Shown: positions 45,974 through 58,876 of the stretch, piece after piece
Layout: each line of letters begins with the position of its first letter
Position numbering within the stretch: the first letter of the stretch is position 1
Source: Phalacrocorax aristotelis
Lineage: Eukaryota; Chordata; Aves; Suliformes; Phalacrocoracidae
DNA length: 64,000 bases
Direction: 5' to 3'
Assembly (NCBI RefSeq): GCF_949628215.1
Contig: NW_027441286.1
Location: 1-64,000 of the forward strand
Made by a program: the position numbers and the translations under genes
Notes under the pieces: model-generated
Told to the model about the DNA's origin: nothing
What the model saw: only the letters and a program-made list of their open reading frames with translations
Database searches by the model: none

Positions 45974-46689
45974 CGAGAGATTAAGGCAACTGCAGCAGAG
46001 GGGAGGAAGGCAAGGAGAGCCTTTTCAAGCAAGGGCAGGACAAAATGCACGGCGTGGACAGGCACAGGAGAGGCTGCATTATCTGGAAAGCACAACGCCT
46101 GCCCAAGGGCAGAAAATAAGGAACGAATTGTTTCCAAGGAGCTGCAGCAGACGAATCACCTTTTTCTTTATTGCACTCCTGCCCTTTGTTATCCAAAGCG
46201 ATAGGCTTCACCACCGGGCAGAAAATAGCTGCCTAGATTTACACGGACAACCAGAAACAATCAAGCCACCCAGCAAGAAGTTCGCAGCAGAGGTATAACC
46301 CATCAGCAGCTAAAACATTTGTTACGCAGGCACAACTAGGCACTAAACAAAGGCTTTCCAACTCTGGAGGTCTAGAACAGGTAGACATTAGCACAGAAGC
46401 ACAAGGGGCTCCGTCACACTGCACAAATCTCCCCGTGCCTACACACGCACACGTTCAGAAGTTAGTTATCAGAAAACGCCCGACTCAGCCATTTGCCACA
46501 GTCACGAGACTCACGACATGACACACGAGGTGGGCTCAGAGTTTTAAGGCAAGAAATACCTCCCACGCCCCCCACCCGAGATCTTTCAGGGTCCACACCT
46601 GCCATCTCCCCGCACCAAACGTAACCGGCCAAAGGCTTTCAGGTGACCCAAAACACAGTACACAAAAAATAACCGGGGAGAGCCCTACA

Positions 46690-47560
46690 TTGTGGAAAAG
46701 CGAACGATGCCCGACCGGGGCTTCTCTGCGGGGCCCGGCCCCCGCCCCGCCCCCGGCCCGACCCGCACGGAGATACCCCCCGGCCCGCGCCAGGCCTCAC
46801 CTCACACGGAGACCCACCCGCTGCCCGAACTCACCCACCAGCGCTCTCCGGCCCCCGGACACGGCCGCGCTGCTCTCTCAGGCGGCTGCCGCAGGCGAGG
46901 CTCGGGCACCGCCAGGCCTCCAGGCGTCCCGAGGGGCTGCCGGACACCGCAGGGGATGGCTGCCGGCGGCCGGACCGCCGCGGCGCTCCCCGCCCAGCTC
47001 CGAGCAGGCTCCGCCGGCCGCGGGCTTCCCACGCCGGGCCGCAGAGGGGCCCCGGCACCGCACAGGGACGCCTCGCGACCCGGCCGCCACACGCACCGGC
47101 CCTTCGGCCTCCACACGCACCGCTCCCGCCCCCGCTCCGACGCGCCGCGCACGCGCCACCGGAAGCCCGAGCCCCGCGGGGCGGCCCTTAAAGGGCGGCC
47201 GGAAGGAGCGGCCCCCACCGGCCCCGCCCCCGCGCCGGACCGCCCCCGCGCCCAGCCGGTGAGCGCCAGCGCCCCCTGCTGGCCGGGCCGCGCTCAGCTC
47301 GCGAGGGCGCCGAGGGCCGGGCGGGGCGGGGCGGGACGCCCCGGCTCGGGGCCAGCGCCTTCTCGGGGCGAGCGGGAAACCCCTGCGGGCCCCGGTCACG
47401 GCCGGCCAGAGCCGCGCGCCCTCCGAGAGCTGCTGAACGGGGCTGCCGCTCGTGACACATACCGAGCCGTCTGCGACGGGAGCGGGCAGAGGAGGAAGAG
47501 GCCGGCGGCCGCGGGGCCTGGCCGCAGGCGGGGGGGGGGGGCTGGGGCCCGGGGGGCCGC
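46690..47560 (-). promoter_or_regulatory. CpG-island promoter, unit 4
   Basis: Same ETS/NRF1-like core and first-exon donor (exon end 46835) as in units 1-3, with insertions such as a second GGGGCGGGGCGGG step near 47322. Homology to the other units stops at about 47560, exactly where their 11-bp VNTR begins. Confidence 0.5.
47266..47284 (-). promoter_or_regulatory. CTCF-type site, unit 4
   Basis: CCAGCGCCCCCTGCTGGCC, identical in this diverged copy. Confidence 0.6.
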
Positions 47561-50500
47561 CCTGCTGGGTCACTGCCCTGCGCCGCACCGCGCTGGGGGC
47601 TGGGGCCCGACCGGCGCCGGGCGACCGGGGGCAGCCACTAGCAGGGGGCCTGAGCTTAGCCACGGCCTGCAAAACACCCCGAAGCGTGAGACGCTGCAAG
47701 GCCAAGGTGGTCCTTGGCAATGGGGGCGCCTGGGCTCGGCCTCCGCCTTACCTGTCCTGGGTCTGCGTGGCGTTCCAGGGGAATGGTGTTTTCCTTGTGC
47801 GGAAGGTGGGCTGGCCGTTCGGCCGTGCCCCGGCCGTTACCGATCCTGCCAAAGGCGCTCGCACGCTCTGGCCCATTACTGCTGCGGTACCGCGCCGTAG
47901 CAGAAAGGTGTTGTGTTTTCTCACAAAAAGCCTCCTATGGTCAGTTGAAGAAATAACCTCCTTCCGTGGCACTGACTCTTCGTACAGTCCATAGCCGGCT
48001 TTCGGCTTTTGTCTTTACAGCATTCAGTTTGCTTTCTGCCTAGCTTTCTACCTGCTGTGAAACATTTGGATGGTTTTTTCTTGTTGGTTTTTTTTTCCCC
48101 CTACTTGCTCCACAACTCCCACACCAACCACCCAGCGTGGCTCGCCTTTCAGCCCCCAGACCCAGGAGCCTTGCCCTGGGACGGCCCTTACATGTCAGCA
48201 GAGTTGTTCCAGCTCTCACCCTGTCCCTACCCAGCTGAGGACGTCTGTGTCCGTGGGAGACACCCAGACACTCCCCCTGCAGCGTGGCAGCCCCCTGCCC
48301 CGTCAGTGAAAACTGCGGCAATATCGGCTAAGTTTAAAAGCGTCGGCAGGAGGTGCAGAATACGTAAATAAAGCGGCGGTTGGCTGCCGGGTATGGGTGC
48401 GATATAAATACCTTTTGTTTACAGGCCTTCGTGCCTATTCAGCGTTGAACGGCACCGCAGCCCACCCACCCCGGGGCTCACGGGGCTCGGAGAAGGGTCT
48501 CTCCAAGGGCACAACCTAAGGCAGCGCAGGAAGCCCAGCTGCCACGCTCCCAGTCGCTACGGGACACTTGCTTACAGCTACACCGACGAGGGTACGGATG
48601 AGGCTGGAACTAGCAGAAATGCTGACTCTTCTGGCCTTTTATTTGTGGAAGGTACAGCGCGCGAGCCTCGGCGGCTCACAGGAGAAGCGCGCAGTGCTGC
48701 CTAACTCTCATTCTCAGCTCACGTACTACTGCCAAAGCTCCTGCCCTGTGCTGTGCCAGATGCCGGCTGGCGTGAGCACCTGGGCTCCTGAGGGACCCCC
48801 TTGTCCTGAGAGCCAGAGGTACTCACTTCCCTTTGCATGAGGCCTGTAGGAGATATACCCTGCAATTTAAAAAATCCGTATCAAATGTGGCAGACTCAAA
48901 AGAGGGCATTTTTAAAAAGGCAGGTTTGTTTTCTTTGTTAACTTTACGATCTACAGCCTAGCAAAGAGCTCCCTTTCAGTGTCAGTCGCTTGGCTTTCTC
49001 CCCTACTGACGAGGTCCCAGCCTCCCGGTGAGATCTCGCTGGAGATATTCTGAGTTTCCCTCGAGTACGTGGCTGCCCTGGCCCGAGGCCAGCGAAGAAG
49101 CTGACTTTGCCCGTGCCTGAATCAGCAACACGTCCAGCAGGCGACTTGCAGAGCCCAGGGAACCCTCGTAAAGAGGTTTGGGGGTGGGGCGCGCCACATC
49201 TGCGGCATCGGCCGTGGGAAAGGACCGGCGCAGTAAAACAGGTGGGTGAAACCGCGGTCCGCGCCAATACGTGCTGCTGCCTGGGGCATCACTTTGCTGC
49301 GGGTCAAGTCAGATGCTCTCTGTAAGAGTCAGTCAGGGTAAAGGCAGCAGCAGATTTCTTTTCTGCTCATTTTAACAAAGGCTGGACGGAGCCCATAGAG
49401 GAAGGCACTACGCGTCTTGCTGGGTTGGTTTCCCTGCCTTCTCGTAAGCTGTCGCGGAAACTTGCACGAGCAAAGCCTGTGCAAGCTGATGACAGCCACA
49501 CACGGTTGAAGAGGGAGCAGACGGTGAGAGCAGAGGTGTGCGCTCAGGCTGTGCGCTGGAAGCTAATGCTAATGCTGCAAAATAAAGAGTGGATTTTCTT
49601 TTTTGGGTTTAGGTGAGCGCTAAACATGACATGTGCGTATGTGCGTGTGTCTCTCGCAGGTTTTTGTCATACACCCCACCCTCCCACCCCAAAAAAACAA
49701 CCCACACATGCCACGCGTTAAACAGTGGTTTTCCGTTGTACTTAGAAGTGCTTACATAGGTGTGTTGGTTTTTTTCTTTTTTATTTTTTAATGCAGAAAC
49801 AGCAATACGATAGATTTAATACAGCTAGCAATTAGATGGGTGTAGCTTTAGAGCGTCGGCTGTTTACAAAGCAACCGCACACCTTCTTTAACTCACAGTT
49901 TAAACAAGTAAACTTGCAGTGCATCACACGTGCTTTGTACAGTCACGTTCCACACGGCAGGCCAGATGCTTCACCCTGCCTTGTCCTTGTTGCCCCGACT
50001 CCAACGGGACCGCCGAGGCCATCCTGGGGACAGCGCCGCTTTCTAGCAGCTGGGTTGCTTGCCTGGACGCCCCACAGACAAAGAGTCATTTCCCCACTGA
50101 ACCTCTTCTCAAATAATTTCCTAGCCCTGCAGGCCCCACGTCCTTTGGTTCATATTTCCTTTTTTCCGGGCTTGATGCACAGGACCGACGATTTCCAGAA
50201 ATAGAAACAGAGGCTGATTCAGTCCAGGCTCAACATTCTCTGACCTAAACCAAACTGTCTTCGAAGAGATAGCTGTACCGTAGGCACCACCTCGGGAACA
50301 GAAGTTGCCCTGTCATAAAAAAAAAAAAAAAAAAAGAAGGAAAACAAGGCATTTCAGGCTGAGGAGGCTGAGCGGTGTGCTGGGGGCGGTGGGGGTTGGA
50401 AAGAAACAGTTCAGACGATTAGAGCGAGCTTAGCGTTGCAAAGCGTGCCATTATTTTTAATTTGGCAGTCAGAAGACAATAGATTCTGACACTGATTTCC

Positions 50501-53137
50501 TGTGTGCTGCGGGAGTTCTCTCCTCAGCATTCCTGTGCACCATTTTACTTTTGTGTCCCGTCCGCTTCGCTTTTGCGCTGTAGCTCTCCGGTTCTAGCTA
50601 CGCTTCCCACCACCCCCATTACTCTTTGACAAGCCCAGCTCTCACTGTGCTTCCCTTCCCTTCCCTTCCCTTCCCGTATGCGCGTGCAGGGAAAAGCCCG
50701 CGCGTCTGCCACTACAGGACACGCTCTGGGAGGCAGGAGAGATGACGACGCTCCCTGACAGAGGACACAGCTGAGGGGCGGTCCGCCGGGGCTGGGGAGA
50801 TGGCAGCACCTTCCCTCAGCTGCCCCATCCGAGCACAGGTGCAGGTGAGCACTGAGGAGAGACAAGCAGGCAGGAGCCGCAGAGCGAGAGAGAAAATAAA
50901 ATTCACGGGTGGGTGCTACTTGCGTCTCATTTTTAGCGCAAGGGATGAATTCTCAGCACATTCTTGGAGCTGCCCCTTTGGGACTCACGGAGAAGAGGGA
51001 GGTTGGCCACGCGGTGCAGCCCAGCTCTGCTTCCTCTAAATGGTTTTACTGTTCAGGTGTTGCCCTAATCTGGCCGGTACCCCTGCAAAGAGTTTGGGAT
51101 TTCTGCTGCCTCTCCGGGCCAGCCGCAGACCCTGACTTCATCGCAGCGAATGACCCTGCGCTCGTCAGAGCGGTTGCCGAGTCACATCCCGCTGCCTTCC
51201 CTGCAGAACCGGTGACCCTTTTTCAGCCCTTGCCCCCTCTTCTCTCCGCTCGTTGCCCATCCCTTTATCAGTGCCGGCACCGATCCTGCCTCCAGCTCGC
51301 CCTGTCTCCACCTGCGAGCGCCCAACAGGAGCTAAATGTCTCCTCAAGGACGCACGGAAGAGACGCGCAGGTAACCCAGCACAGACCCCCTGCAAACATC
51401 TTCTTTCCATTTTCTTTCCTCTCCTGACACGAAGAGATGACTTAGGAAAAAGCGTACTGCTCACACTTCACCTGCACTGCTTCTACTTTCACTTTCGCTC
51501 TCCTTGGCAGTAATTAATAGCGGTGGCTGGGGGGGCTGGGGCATTCCCCCAAAGCGGCTGCAGTTACATCCGGGCGGTTGTGGCACTCCATTAGCTCTGT
51601 AGTTTTTAAATCTAAATCTTCTGGAATTGTTAGTTCTGCTCAGGAATCACCCGTACCTGCAAATTTTCTTAATAGCTACGCTTGACCCCAGCCACTGTTT
51701 AACAGCTCACCTTTATTTCTCTTCATTTAAGAACCTAAAGCTTCGTTTACTGCTTGGGTTGGAAGCAGGAGCTGTCGCTGCCTCTGAACTTTCTAACAGC
51801 CCTGTTACAATTTCAGTACTACCCGCTCCCAATTTAGCTTTCCGGGTCGATTTTCATTCTAGATTCGAAAATTTCCTTATTTTGTTTCTGATCAGGAGTC
51901 ATTAATGCCTGCAGTTGATTTAGTAACGGCTGTATTTAGATTGAGCTATTAATGACTCGCAACTCTATTTATGGCATAAAAAAGGACTGCCTTTATTTTT
52001 TTTAACTACAGATTAGGAATAATGACTGCCTGGTTTGTTCAGTAATAGGTGTGATTAAATTTAGTCACGACTCCTCCCTAAATAATATGTATTTATTTGC
52101 ACTCTAACAATTTAACCTTCCCTTTACCGGCCAGGGGCACCGACAAGTGCCCGTGCGTACCTCCGCTCCCCCTGCGCCGGCTCCCCAGGGAACAGCCTCT
52201 TACCCTGACCAGAGCCTGCAGCGGCCCGTTGTCATCCCAGCTCCTCGCCCTCGAGAAAGCGGCCGCCTGAAGCGGCGGCAGCTCCGCTGCTGCCCAGAGG
52301 GGACGGAAATGGCGCGGGGTAAAGCTCTCCGGGCCGCCTGCGTCCCGCGCGGAGGCGGTGACCTCAGCAGCCTGTACGCTGTTGGGGCCGAGCCAACAAC
52401 CTGAGGAGGAGTCGCAGGGCGTAGCTGTTTCTGCAACAACCACGCTTTCCCGCCTGGCTGGACAAGAAAGCGGGGCCTGCGGGGGCCTGGAGAGGCAGCA
52501 TCGCTGCAGGTTGTGCCACGGCTGTTGAGAGGCCAAGGCAACACCTGAAACAGTGAACGGCACAACTAGTGAAAACCCCCAAGGTTCCGGGTTCAGTAAA
52601 GACAGGAATTGCAGCAGCACAATAAAATGATCTCACGAGGGGAAAAAAAACAGCAAAGCAAAAACCAAACCCCAAACAGAACACCATACCACTAACCCGT
52701 CTCACCGCCCCCTCAGCGCCCAAAACAGCATCCTGGGAGAAAAAAAGCAAAGCAGGCCACAAGGGACCTTTCTAGTACAGATGCCGCCAAAGAGTGCCAA
52801 GCTCTGGAATCCTTACCTCAGGCAACGCCTCCGCTTCTCTAAACGCCAGAGCACGCCTGCCCGGGGGGCTGAGACAGCCCCAAAGCTGCGACCGCCCGAG
52901 GGAACACGGGAGCACCGACGCCAGAGAAGCCCAGGGCCAGAGCCGGGGCTCTTCGACCCCCGGGCCCCGCCCCCGCCCTTCCCACAGCGCCCCGCGAAAG
53001 GGGCGGGCCGAGCCCCCCGGGGGGTGAAGGCCCCGGGAGCCGTACGAGAGCCGCCTGGAGTTCCCGGCACGGGAGGGAGGGGGGAGAGAAAACACCCAAA
53101 CCGAGCCCCCCGAGCGGAGCAAACACAGGCTCGGGCT
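47561..53137. other. Single-copy interval without a recognisable gene
   Basis: Mixed composition: GC-rich at 47561-47900, 52140-52400 and 52840-53137; AT-rich at 51590-52090. Isolated signals include an acceptor TTTTGTCTTTACAG at about 48020 and AATAAA at 48367 and 49581 on the + strand. Open frames up to about 175 codons show no family motif. A conserved gene's exon could be missed by eye. Confidence 0.5.
50650..50676 (+). repeat. (CTTCC)5 microsatellite
   Basis: Five tandem CTTCC-type pentamers. Confidence 0.9.
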
Positions 53138-53510
53138 GTTGCCGGGGGGCGGGGCCTGTCGCTAAGGGGAGAGAGCCGGCACCGCCCCCCGGGCCGTTGC
53201 CGGGGGGTGGGGCCTGTCGCTAAGGGGAGAGAGCCGGCACCGCCCCCCGGGCCGTTGCCGGGGGGTGGGGCCTGTCACTAAGGGGGTGTGTCCAAAGGGA
53301 CGCTGGCAATGCCCCTGGAGCCATCACCAAGGGCAGGGCCTGTTGCTATGGAGGGTGGGGCCAGGCAGCACCAGCAACACCCCCAGGCTGTCACCAGGGG
53401 GTGGGACCTGTTGCTAACTGGGGATGCTGGGGAGCACACGAGCACGGCCCCACCCCACCAGGCCCTCGCCAGGGGGCGGGGCCTGTCGCAAAGGTGGGTG
53501 GGGCCAGAGG
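53138..53510 (+). repeat. 58-bp GC-rich minisatellite
   Basis: Starts at 53138, 53196 and 53254 are spaced exactly 58 bp; the core reads GGGGCGGGGCCTGTCGCTAA and is nearly identical in the first units. It decays into more divergent GGGGCCTGTTGCTA units to about 53510, shortly before satellite array 2. Confidence 0.92.
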
Positions 53511-54637
53511 GGTCAGATATCAGCCCGCGCGTATAGACCAGTGCGTCCCACTAATGACCAACATGCCACACAGTATGGATCCCAGTACATCCCAGCTCCC
53601 TCCCAGCGACGCCCAGTACATCCCAGTTCCCTCCCAGTACATCCCAGTTGCCTACCAGTGCAGCCCAGTACATCCCAGATCCCTCCCAGTCCGTCCCAGT
53701 TCCTTCCCAGTCCGTCCCAGTACATCCCAGTTCCCTCACAGTACATCCCAGTTCCCTCCCAGTTCACACACAGTTCACTCCCAGTTCCATTCCAGTACAT
53801 CCCAGTACATGCCAGTTGCCTCCCAGTTTCCTCTAAGTACATCCCAGTACTTCAAAGTTCCCTCCCAGTACATCCCAGTTCCCTCACAGTACATCCCAGT
53901 ACTTCACAGTTCACTCCCACTACATCCCAGTACGTCCCAGTTCCCCCTTGGTACATAACACTTCCCTCCCAATACATCCCAGTTCCCTCCCATTACATCC
54001 CGATTCCCTCCCAGTACATCCCAGTTCCCTGCCAGTATGTCCCAGTACATCCCAGTTCCCTCACAGTACATCCCAGTTCCCTCCCAGTACATCCCAGTAC
54101 ATCCCAGTTCCCTCCCAGTACATCCCAGTACATCCTGGTACATCCCAGTTCCCAACCAGTACATCCTACTACATACCAGTTCCCTCCCAGTTCCCTCCCA
54201 GTTCCATCCCAGTTCCATCCCAGTACATCCCAGTACTTCACAGTTCCCTCCCAGTACATCCCAGTTCCCTCTAAGTACATCCCAGTACTTCACAGTTCCC
54301 TCCCAGCACATCCCAGTACGTCCCAGTTCCCCTCAGTACATAACACTTCCCTCCCCGTACATAACAGTACATCCCAGTGTCCTCACACTACGTCCCAGTT
54401 CCCTCCCAGTACATCCCAGTTCCCTACCAGTACATCCCAGTTCCCTCCCAGTTCCTTCCCAGTACATAACAGTTACCTCCCAGTACATCCCAGTAGATCC
54501 TGGTACATCCCAAATCCATGCCAGTTCCACCCGGTACAACCCAGTACAAGCCTGTACATCCTAGTTCCTCCACGGTACATCCCTGTGCATCCCCGCACAT
54601 TGTAGTGCCTCCCAGTACATCCCAGTTCCCTCCCAGT

Positions 54638-55005
54638 ACTGGGAGGGACCTGGGATGTACTGGGAGGGAACTGGGATGTACTGGGAGGGAACTGGGATGT
54701 GCTGGGATGTAATGGGACGGAACTGGGATGTAATGGGATGGAACTGGGAAAGAAGTGGTAGTGAACCGGGAGGGAATTGGGATGTACGGGGATGAACTGG
54801 TAGGGAACTGGGATGTACTGGCATGGAACGGGGATGTATTGGGATGTACAGGAACGTAACTGGAATGTACTGCGATGTACTGGGATGTACTGGGAGCAAA
54901 CTGGGATTTACTGGGATGTACTGGGAGGAAACTGGGATATACTGGGAGGAAACTGGGATATACTGGGAGGCATTGGGAGGGAAGTGGGTGTCAACTGGGA
55001 CATTC
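54638..55005 (-). repeat. Satellite G-rich inverted arm, array 2 no. 1
   Basis: Private variants GGGATGTGCTGGG and CAGGAACGTAACTGG. Confidence 0.85.
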
Positions 55006-55689
55006 CAGTTTCCTCCCAGTACATCCCAGTTCCCTACCAGTGCAGCCCAGTACATCCCAGATCCCTCCCAGTACATCCCAGTTCCCTCCCAGTCCGTCCC
55101 AGTACATCCCAGTACATCCCAGTTCCCTCACAGTACATCCCAGTTCCCTCACAGTTCACACACAGTTCACTCCCAGTTCCATCCCACTACATCCCAGTAC
55201 ATGCCACTTTCCTCCAAGTAAATCCCAGTTCCCTCCCACTACATCCAAGTTCCCTCCCACTTCCCTCTAAGTACATCCCAGTACTTCACAGTTCACTCCC
55301 AGTACATCCCAGTTCCCCCTCGGTACATAACAGTTCCCTCCCAGTACACCCCAGTACATCCCAGTTCCCTCCCAGTATGTCCCACTACATCCCAGTTCCC
55401 TCCCAGTCCATCCCAGTTCCCTCCCAGTAAATCCCAATTCCCAACACTTTCCACCCAGTACATACCAGTTCCCTACCAGTACATCCCAGTTCCCTCTAAG
55501 TACATCCCAATACTTCATAGTTCCCTCCCAGCACGTCCCAGTACGTCCCAGTTCCCCTCAGTACCTCCCAGTACATACCAGTACATCCCAGTGTCCTCAC
55601 AGTACATCCCAGTTCCCTCCCAGTACATCCCAGTTCTCTCCCAGTTCACTCCCAGTACACAACAGTTACCTCCCAGTACATCCCAGTAC

Positions 55690-55870
55690 ATCCCAGTAGA
55701 TCCTGGTACATCCCAAATCCCTGCCAGTTCCACCCGGTACAACCCAGTACAAGCCTGTACATCCTAGTTCCTCCACAGTACATCCCAGGGCAACCCCGCA
55801 CATTGTAGTGCCTCCCAGTACATCCCAGATCCCTCCCAGTACATCCCAGATCCCTCCCAGTCTGTCCCAG
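55690..55870 (+). repeat. Marker without strand switch
   Basis: The marker (to CGCACATTGTAGTGCC at about 55813) continues into C-rich CCCAGATCCCTCC units instead of turning at a palindrome; the inverted arm has been lost here. A second, partial marker follows at 56330-56450, also without a switch. Confidence 0.8.
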
Positions 55871-56669
55871 TACGTCCCAGTACATCCCAGTTCCCTCACA
55901 GTACATCCCAGTTCCCTCACAGTTCACACACAGTTCACTCCCAGTTCCATTCCAGTACAGCCCAGTACATGCCACTTTCCTCCAAGTAAATCCCAGTTCC
56001 CTCCCACTAAATCCAAGTTCCCTCCCACTTCCCTCTAAGGACATCCCAGTACTTCACAGTTCACTCCCAGTACATCCCAGTTCCCCCTCGGTACATAACA
56101 ATTCCCTCCCAGTACACCCCAGTACACCACAGTTCCCTCCCAGTATGTCCCACTACATCCCAGTTCCCTCCCAGTAAATCCCAATTCCCAACACTTTCCA
56201 CCCAGTACATCCCAGTTCCCTCCCAGTACATCCCAGTTCCCTCTAAGTACATCCCAGTACTTCACAGTTCCCTCCCAGTTCACTCCCAGTACACAACAGT
56301 TACCTCCCAGTACATCCCAGTACATCCTAGTAGATACTAGGACATTTCAAATCCCTGCCAGTTCCACCCGGTACAACCCAGTACAAGCCTGTACATCCTA
56401 GTTCCTCCACAGTACATCCCTGTGCATCCCCGCACATTGTAGTGCCTTCCAGTACATCCCAGGTCCCTCCCAGTTCACTCCCAGTACACAACAGTTACCT
56501 CCCAGTACATCCCAGTACATCCCAGTACATCCTGGTACATCCCAAATCCCTGCCAGTTCCACCCGGTACAACCCAGTACAAGCCTGTACATCCTAGTTCC
56601 TCCACGGTACATCCCAGGACATCCCCGCACATTGTAGTGCCTCCCAGTACATCCCAGTTCCCTCCCAGT

Positions 56670-56900
56670 ACTGGGAGGGACCTGGGATGAACTGGCAGGA
56701 AACTGGGATGTACTGGCATGGAACGGGGATGTATTGGGATGTACAGGAACAGAACTGGAATGTACAGCGATGTATTGGCATGTACTGGCAGCGAGCTGGG
56801 ATTTACTGGGATGTACTGGGAGGAAACTGGGATATACTGGGAGGAAACTGGGATATACTGGGAGGCATTGGGAGGGAAGTGGGTGTCAACTGGGACATTC
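56670..56900 (-). repeat. Satellite G-rich inverted arm, array 2 no. 2, shortened
   Basis: Only about 230 bp: the first step GGGACCTGGGATGAACTGG jumps straight to CAGGAAACTGG, so the proximal third is deleted. Confidence 0.85.
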
Positions 56901-57590
56901 CAGTTTCCTCCCAGTACATCCCAGTTCCCTACCAGTGCAGCCCAGTACATCCCAGTTCCCTCCCAGTCCGTCCCAATCCCCTCCCAGTACATCCCAGTTC
57001 CCTGCCAGTATGTCCCAGTACATCCCAGTTCCCTCCCAGTACATACCAGTTCCCTCCCAGTACATCCCAGTTTCCTCCCAGTTCCCTCCCACTACATCCC
57101 AGTACATCCCAGTTCCCTCCCAGTACATCCCAGTTCCCTCCCAGTACATCCCAGTTCCCTCCCGGTACATCCCAGTTCCCTCCCAGTACATCCTACTACA
57201 TACCAGTTCCCTCCCAGTTCACTCCCAGTACATCCCAGTACTTCACAGTTCCCTCCCAGTACATCCCAGTACGTCCCAGTTCCCCTCAGTACATAACACT
57301 TCCCTCCCAGTACATACCAGTACATCCCAGTGTCCTCACAGTACGTCCCAGTTCCCTCACAGTACATCCCAGTTCCCTACCAGTACATCCCAGTTCCCTC
57401 CCTGTTCCTTCCCAGTACATAACAGCTACCTCCCAGTACATCCCAGTAGATCCTGGTACATCCCAAATCCCTGCCAGTTCCACCCGGTACAACCGAGTAC
57501 AAGCCTGTACATCCTAGTTCCTCCACAGTACATCCCAGGGCATCCCCGCACATTGTAGTGCCTCCCAGTACATCCCAGTTCCCTCCCAGT

Positions 57591-58021
57591 ACTGGGAGGG
57601 ACCTGGGATTAACTGAGAGGGACCTGGGATGTACTGGGAGGGACCTGGGATGTACTGGGAGGGAACTGGGATGTACTGGGAGGGACCTGGGATGTACTGG
57701 GAGGGACCTGGGATGTACTGGGATGTAATGGGACGGAACTGGGATGTATTGGGAGGCACTGGGAAAGAAGTGGTAGTGAACCGGGAGGGAATTGGGATGT
57801 ACGGGGATGAACTGGTAGGAAACTGGGATGTACTGGCATGGAACGGGGATGTATTGGGATGGACAGGAACGGAACTGGAATGTACGGCGATGTATTGGGA
57901 TGTACTGGCAGCGAGCTGGGATTTACTGGGATGTACTGGGAGGAAACTGGGATATACTGGGAGGAAACTGGGATATACTGGGAGGAACCTGGGAGGGAAG
58001 TGGGTGTCAACTGGGACATTC
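57591..58021 (-). repeat. Satellite G-rich inverted arm, array 2 no. 3
   Basis: Longest arm of array 2; private GGGATTAACTGAGAGGG and several GGGACCTGGG steps. Confidence 0.85.
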
Positions 58022-58876
58022 CAGTTTCCTCCCAGTACATCCCAGTTCCCTACCAGTGCAGCCCAGTACATCCCAGATCCCTCCCAGTCCCTCCCAGTAC
58101 ATCCCAGTACATCCCAGTTCCCTCCCAGTACATCCCAGTTCCCTCACAGTACATCCCAGTACTTCACAGTTCACTCCCACTACATCCCAGTACGTCCCAG
58201 TTCCCCCTTGGTACATAACACTTCCCTCCCAACACATCCAAGTTCCCTCCCAGTACATCCCAATCCCCTCCCAGTACATCCCAGTTCCCCGCCAGTATGT
58301 CCCAGTACATCCCAGTTCCCTCCCAGTACATACCAGTTCCCTCCCAGTACATCCCAGTTCCCTCCCAGTTCCCTCCCACTACATCCCAGTTCCCTCCCAG
58401 TACATACCAGTTCCCTCCCAGTACATCCCAGTACATCCTGGTACATCCCAGTTCCCACCCAGTACATCCTACTACATACCAGTTCCCTCCCAGTTCACTC
58501 CCAGTACATCCCAGTACTTCACAGTTCCCTCCCAGTACATCCCAGTACACACCAGTTCCCCTCAGTACATAACACTTCCCTCCCAGTACATAACAGTACA
58601 TCCCAGTGTCCTCACAGTACGTCCCAGTTCCCTCACAGTACATCCCAGTTCCCTACCAGTACATCCCAGTTCCCTCCCAGTTCACTCCCAGTACATAACA
58701 GTTACCTCCCAGTACATCCCAGTACATCCCAGTAGATCCTGGTACATCCTAAATCCCTGCCAGTTCCACCCGGTACAACCCAGTACAAGCCTGTACATCC
58801 TAGTTCCTCCACAGTACATCCCAGGGCATCCCCGCAAATTGTAGTGCCTCCCAGTACATCCCAGTTCCCTCCCAGT

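Larger units (their letters stand above)
43059..46319. other. 3.26-kb block present only in unit 4
   Basis: AT-richer at 43060-44300 with no recognisable gene. A second CpG island lies at about 44800-45880. Both edges share GTT with the continuous sequence in units 1-3, so a microhomology deletion in the ancestor of units 1-3, or an insertion here, would explain it. Confidence 0.6.
40712..47560. repeat. Segmental amplicon unit 4, divergent and longer
   Basis: Collinear with units 1-3 only in blocks: 40712-41237 (purine repeat and third candidate exon), 41243-41425 (like 15765-15935), 42998-43058 (61 bp like 16210-16270) and 46320-47560 (like 16264-17452). About 600 bp of the other units (15165-15762) is missing. 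Blocks at 41426-42997 and 43059-46319 are unique to this copy. There is no 11-bp VNTR, satellite relic, 25-bp repeat or terminal purine repeat. Confidence 0.88.

Noticed and set aside
44764-46137. 457-codon minus-strand frame
   Set aside because: It spans a CpG island where stops are rare, has low-complexity Ala/Gly/Pro/Arg content, crosses a splice-donor consensus and shows no domain.
46692-47900. 402-codon plus-strand frame in unit 4
   Set aside because: Open through GC bias over the promoter; the related frames in units 1-3 end earlier, and no family motif is seen.
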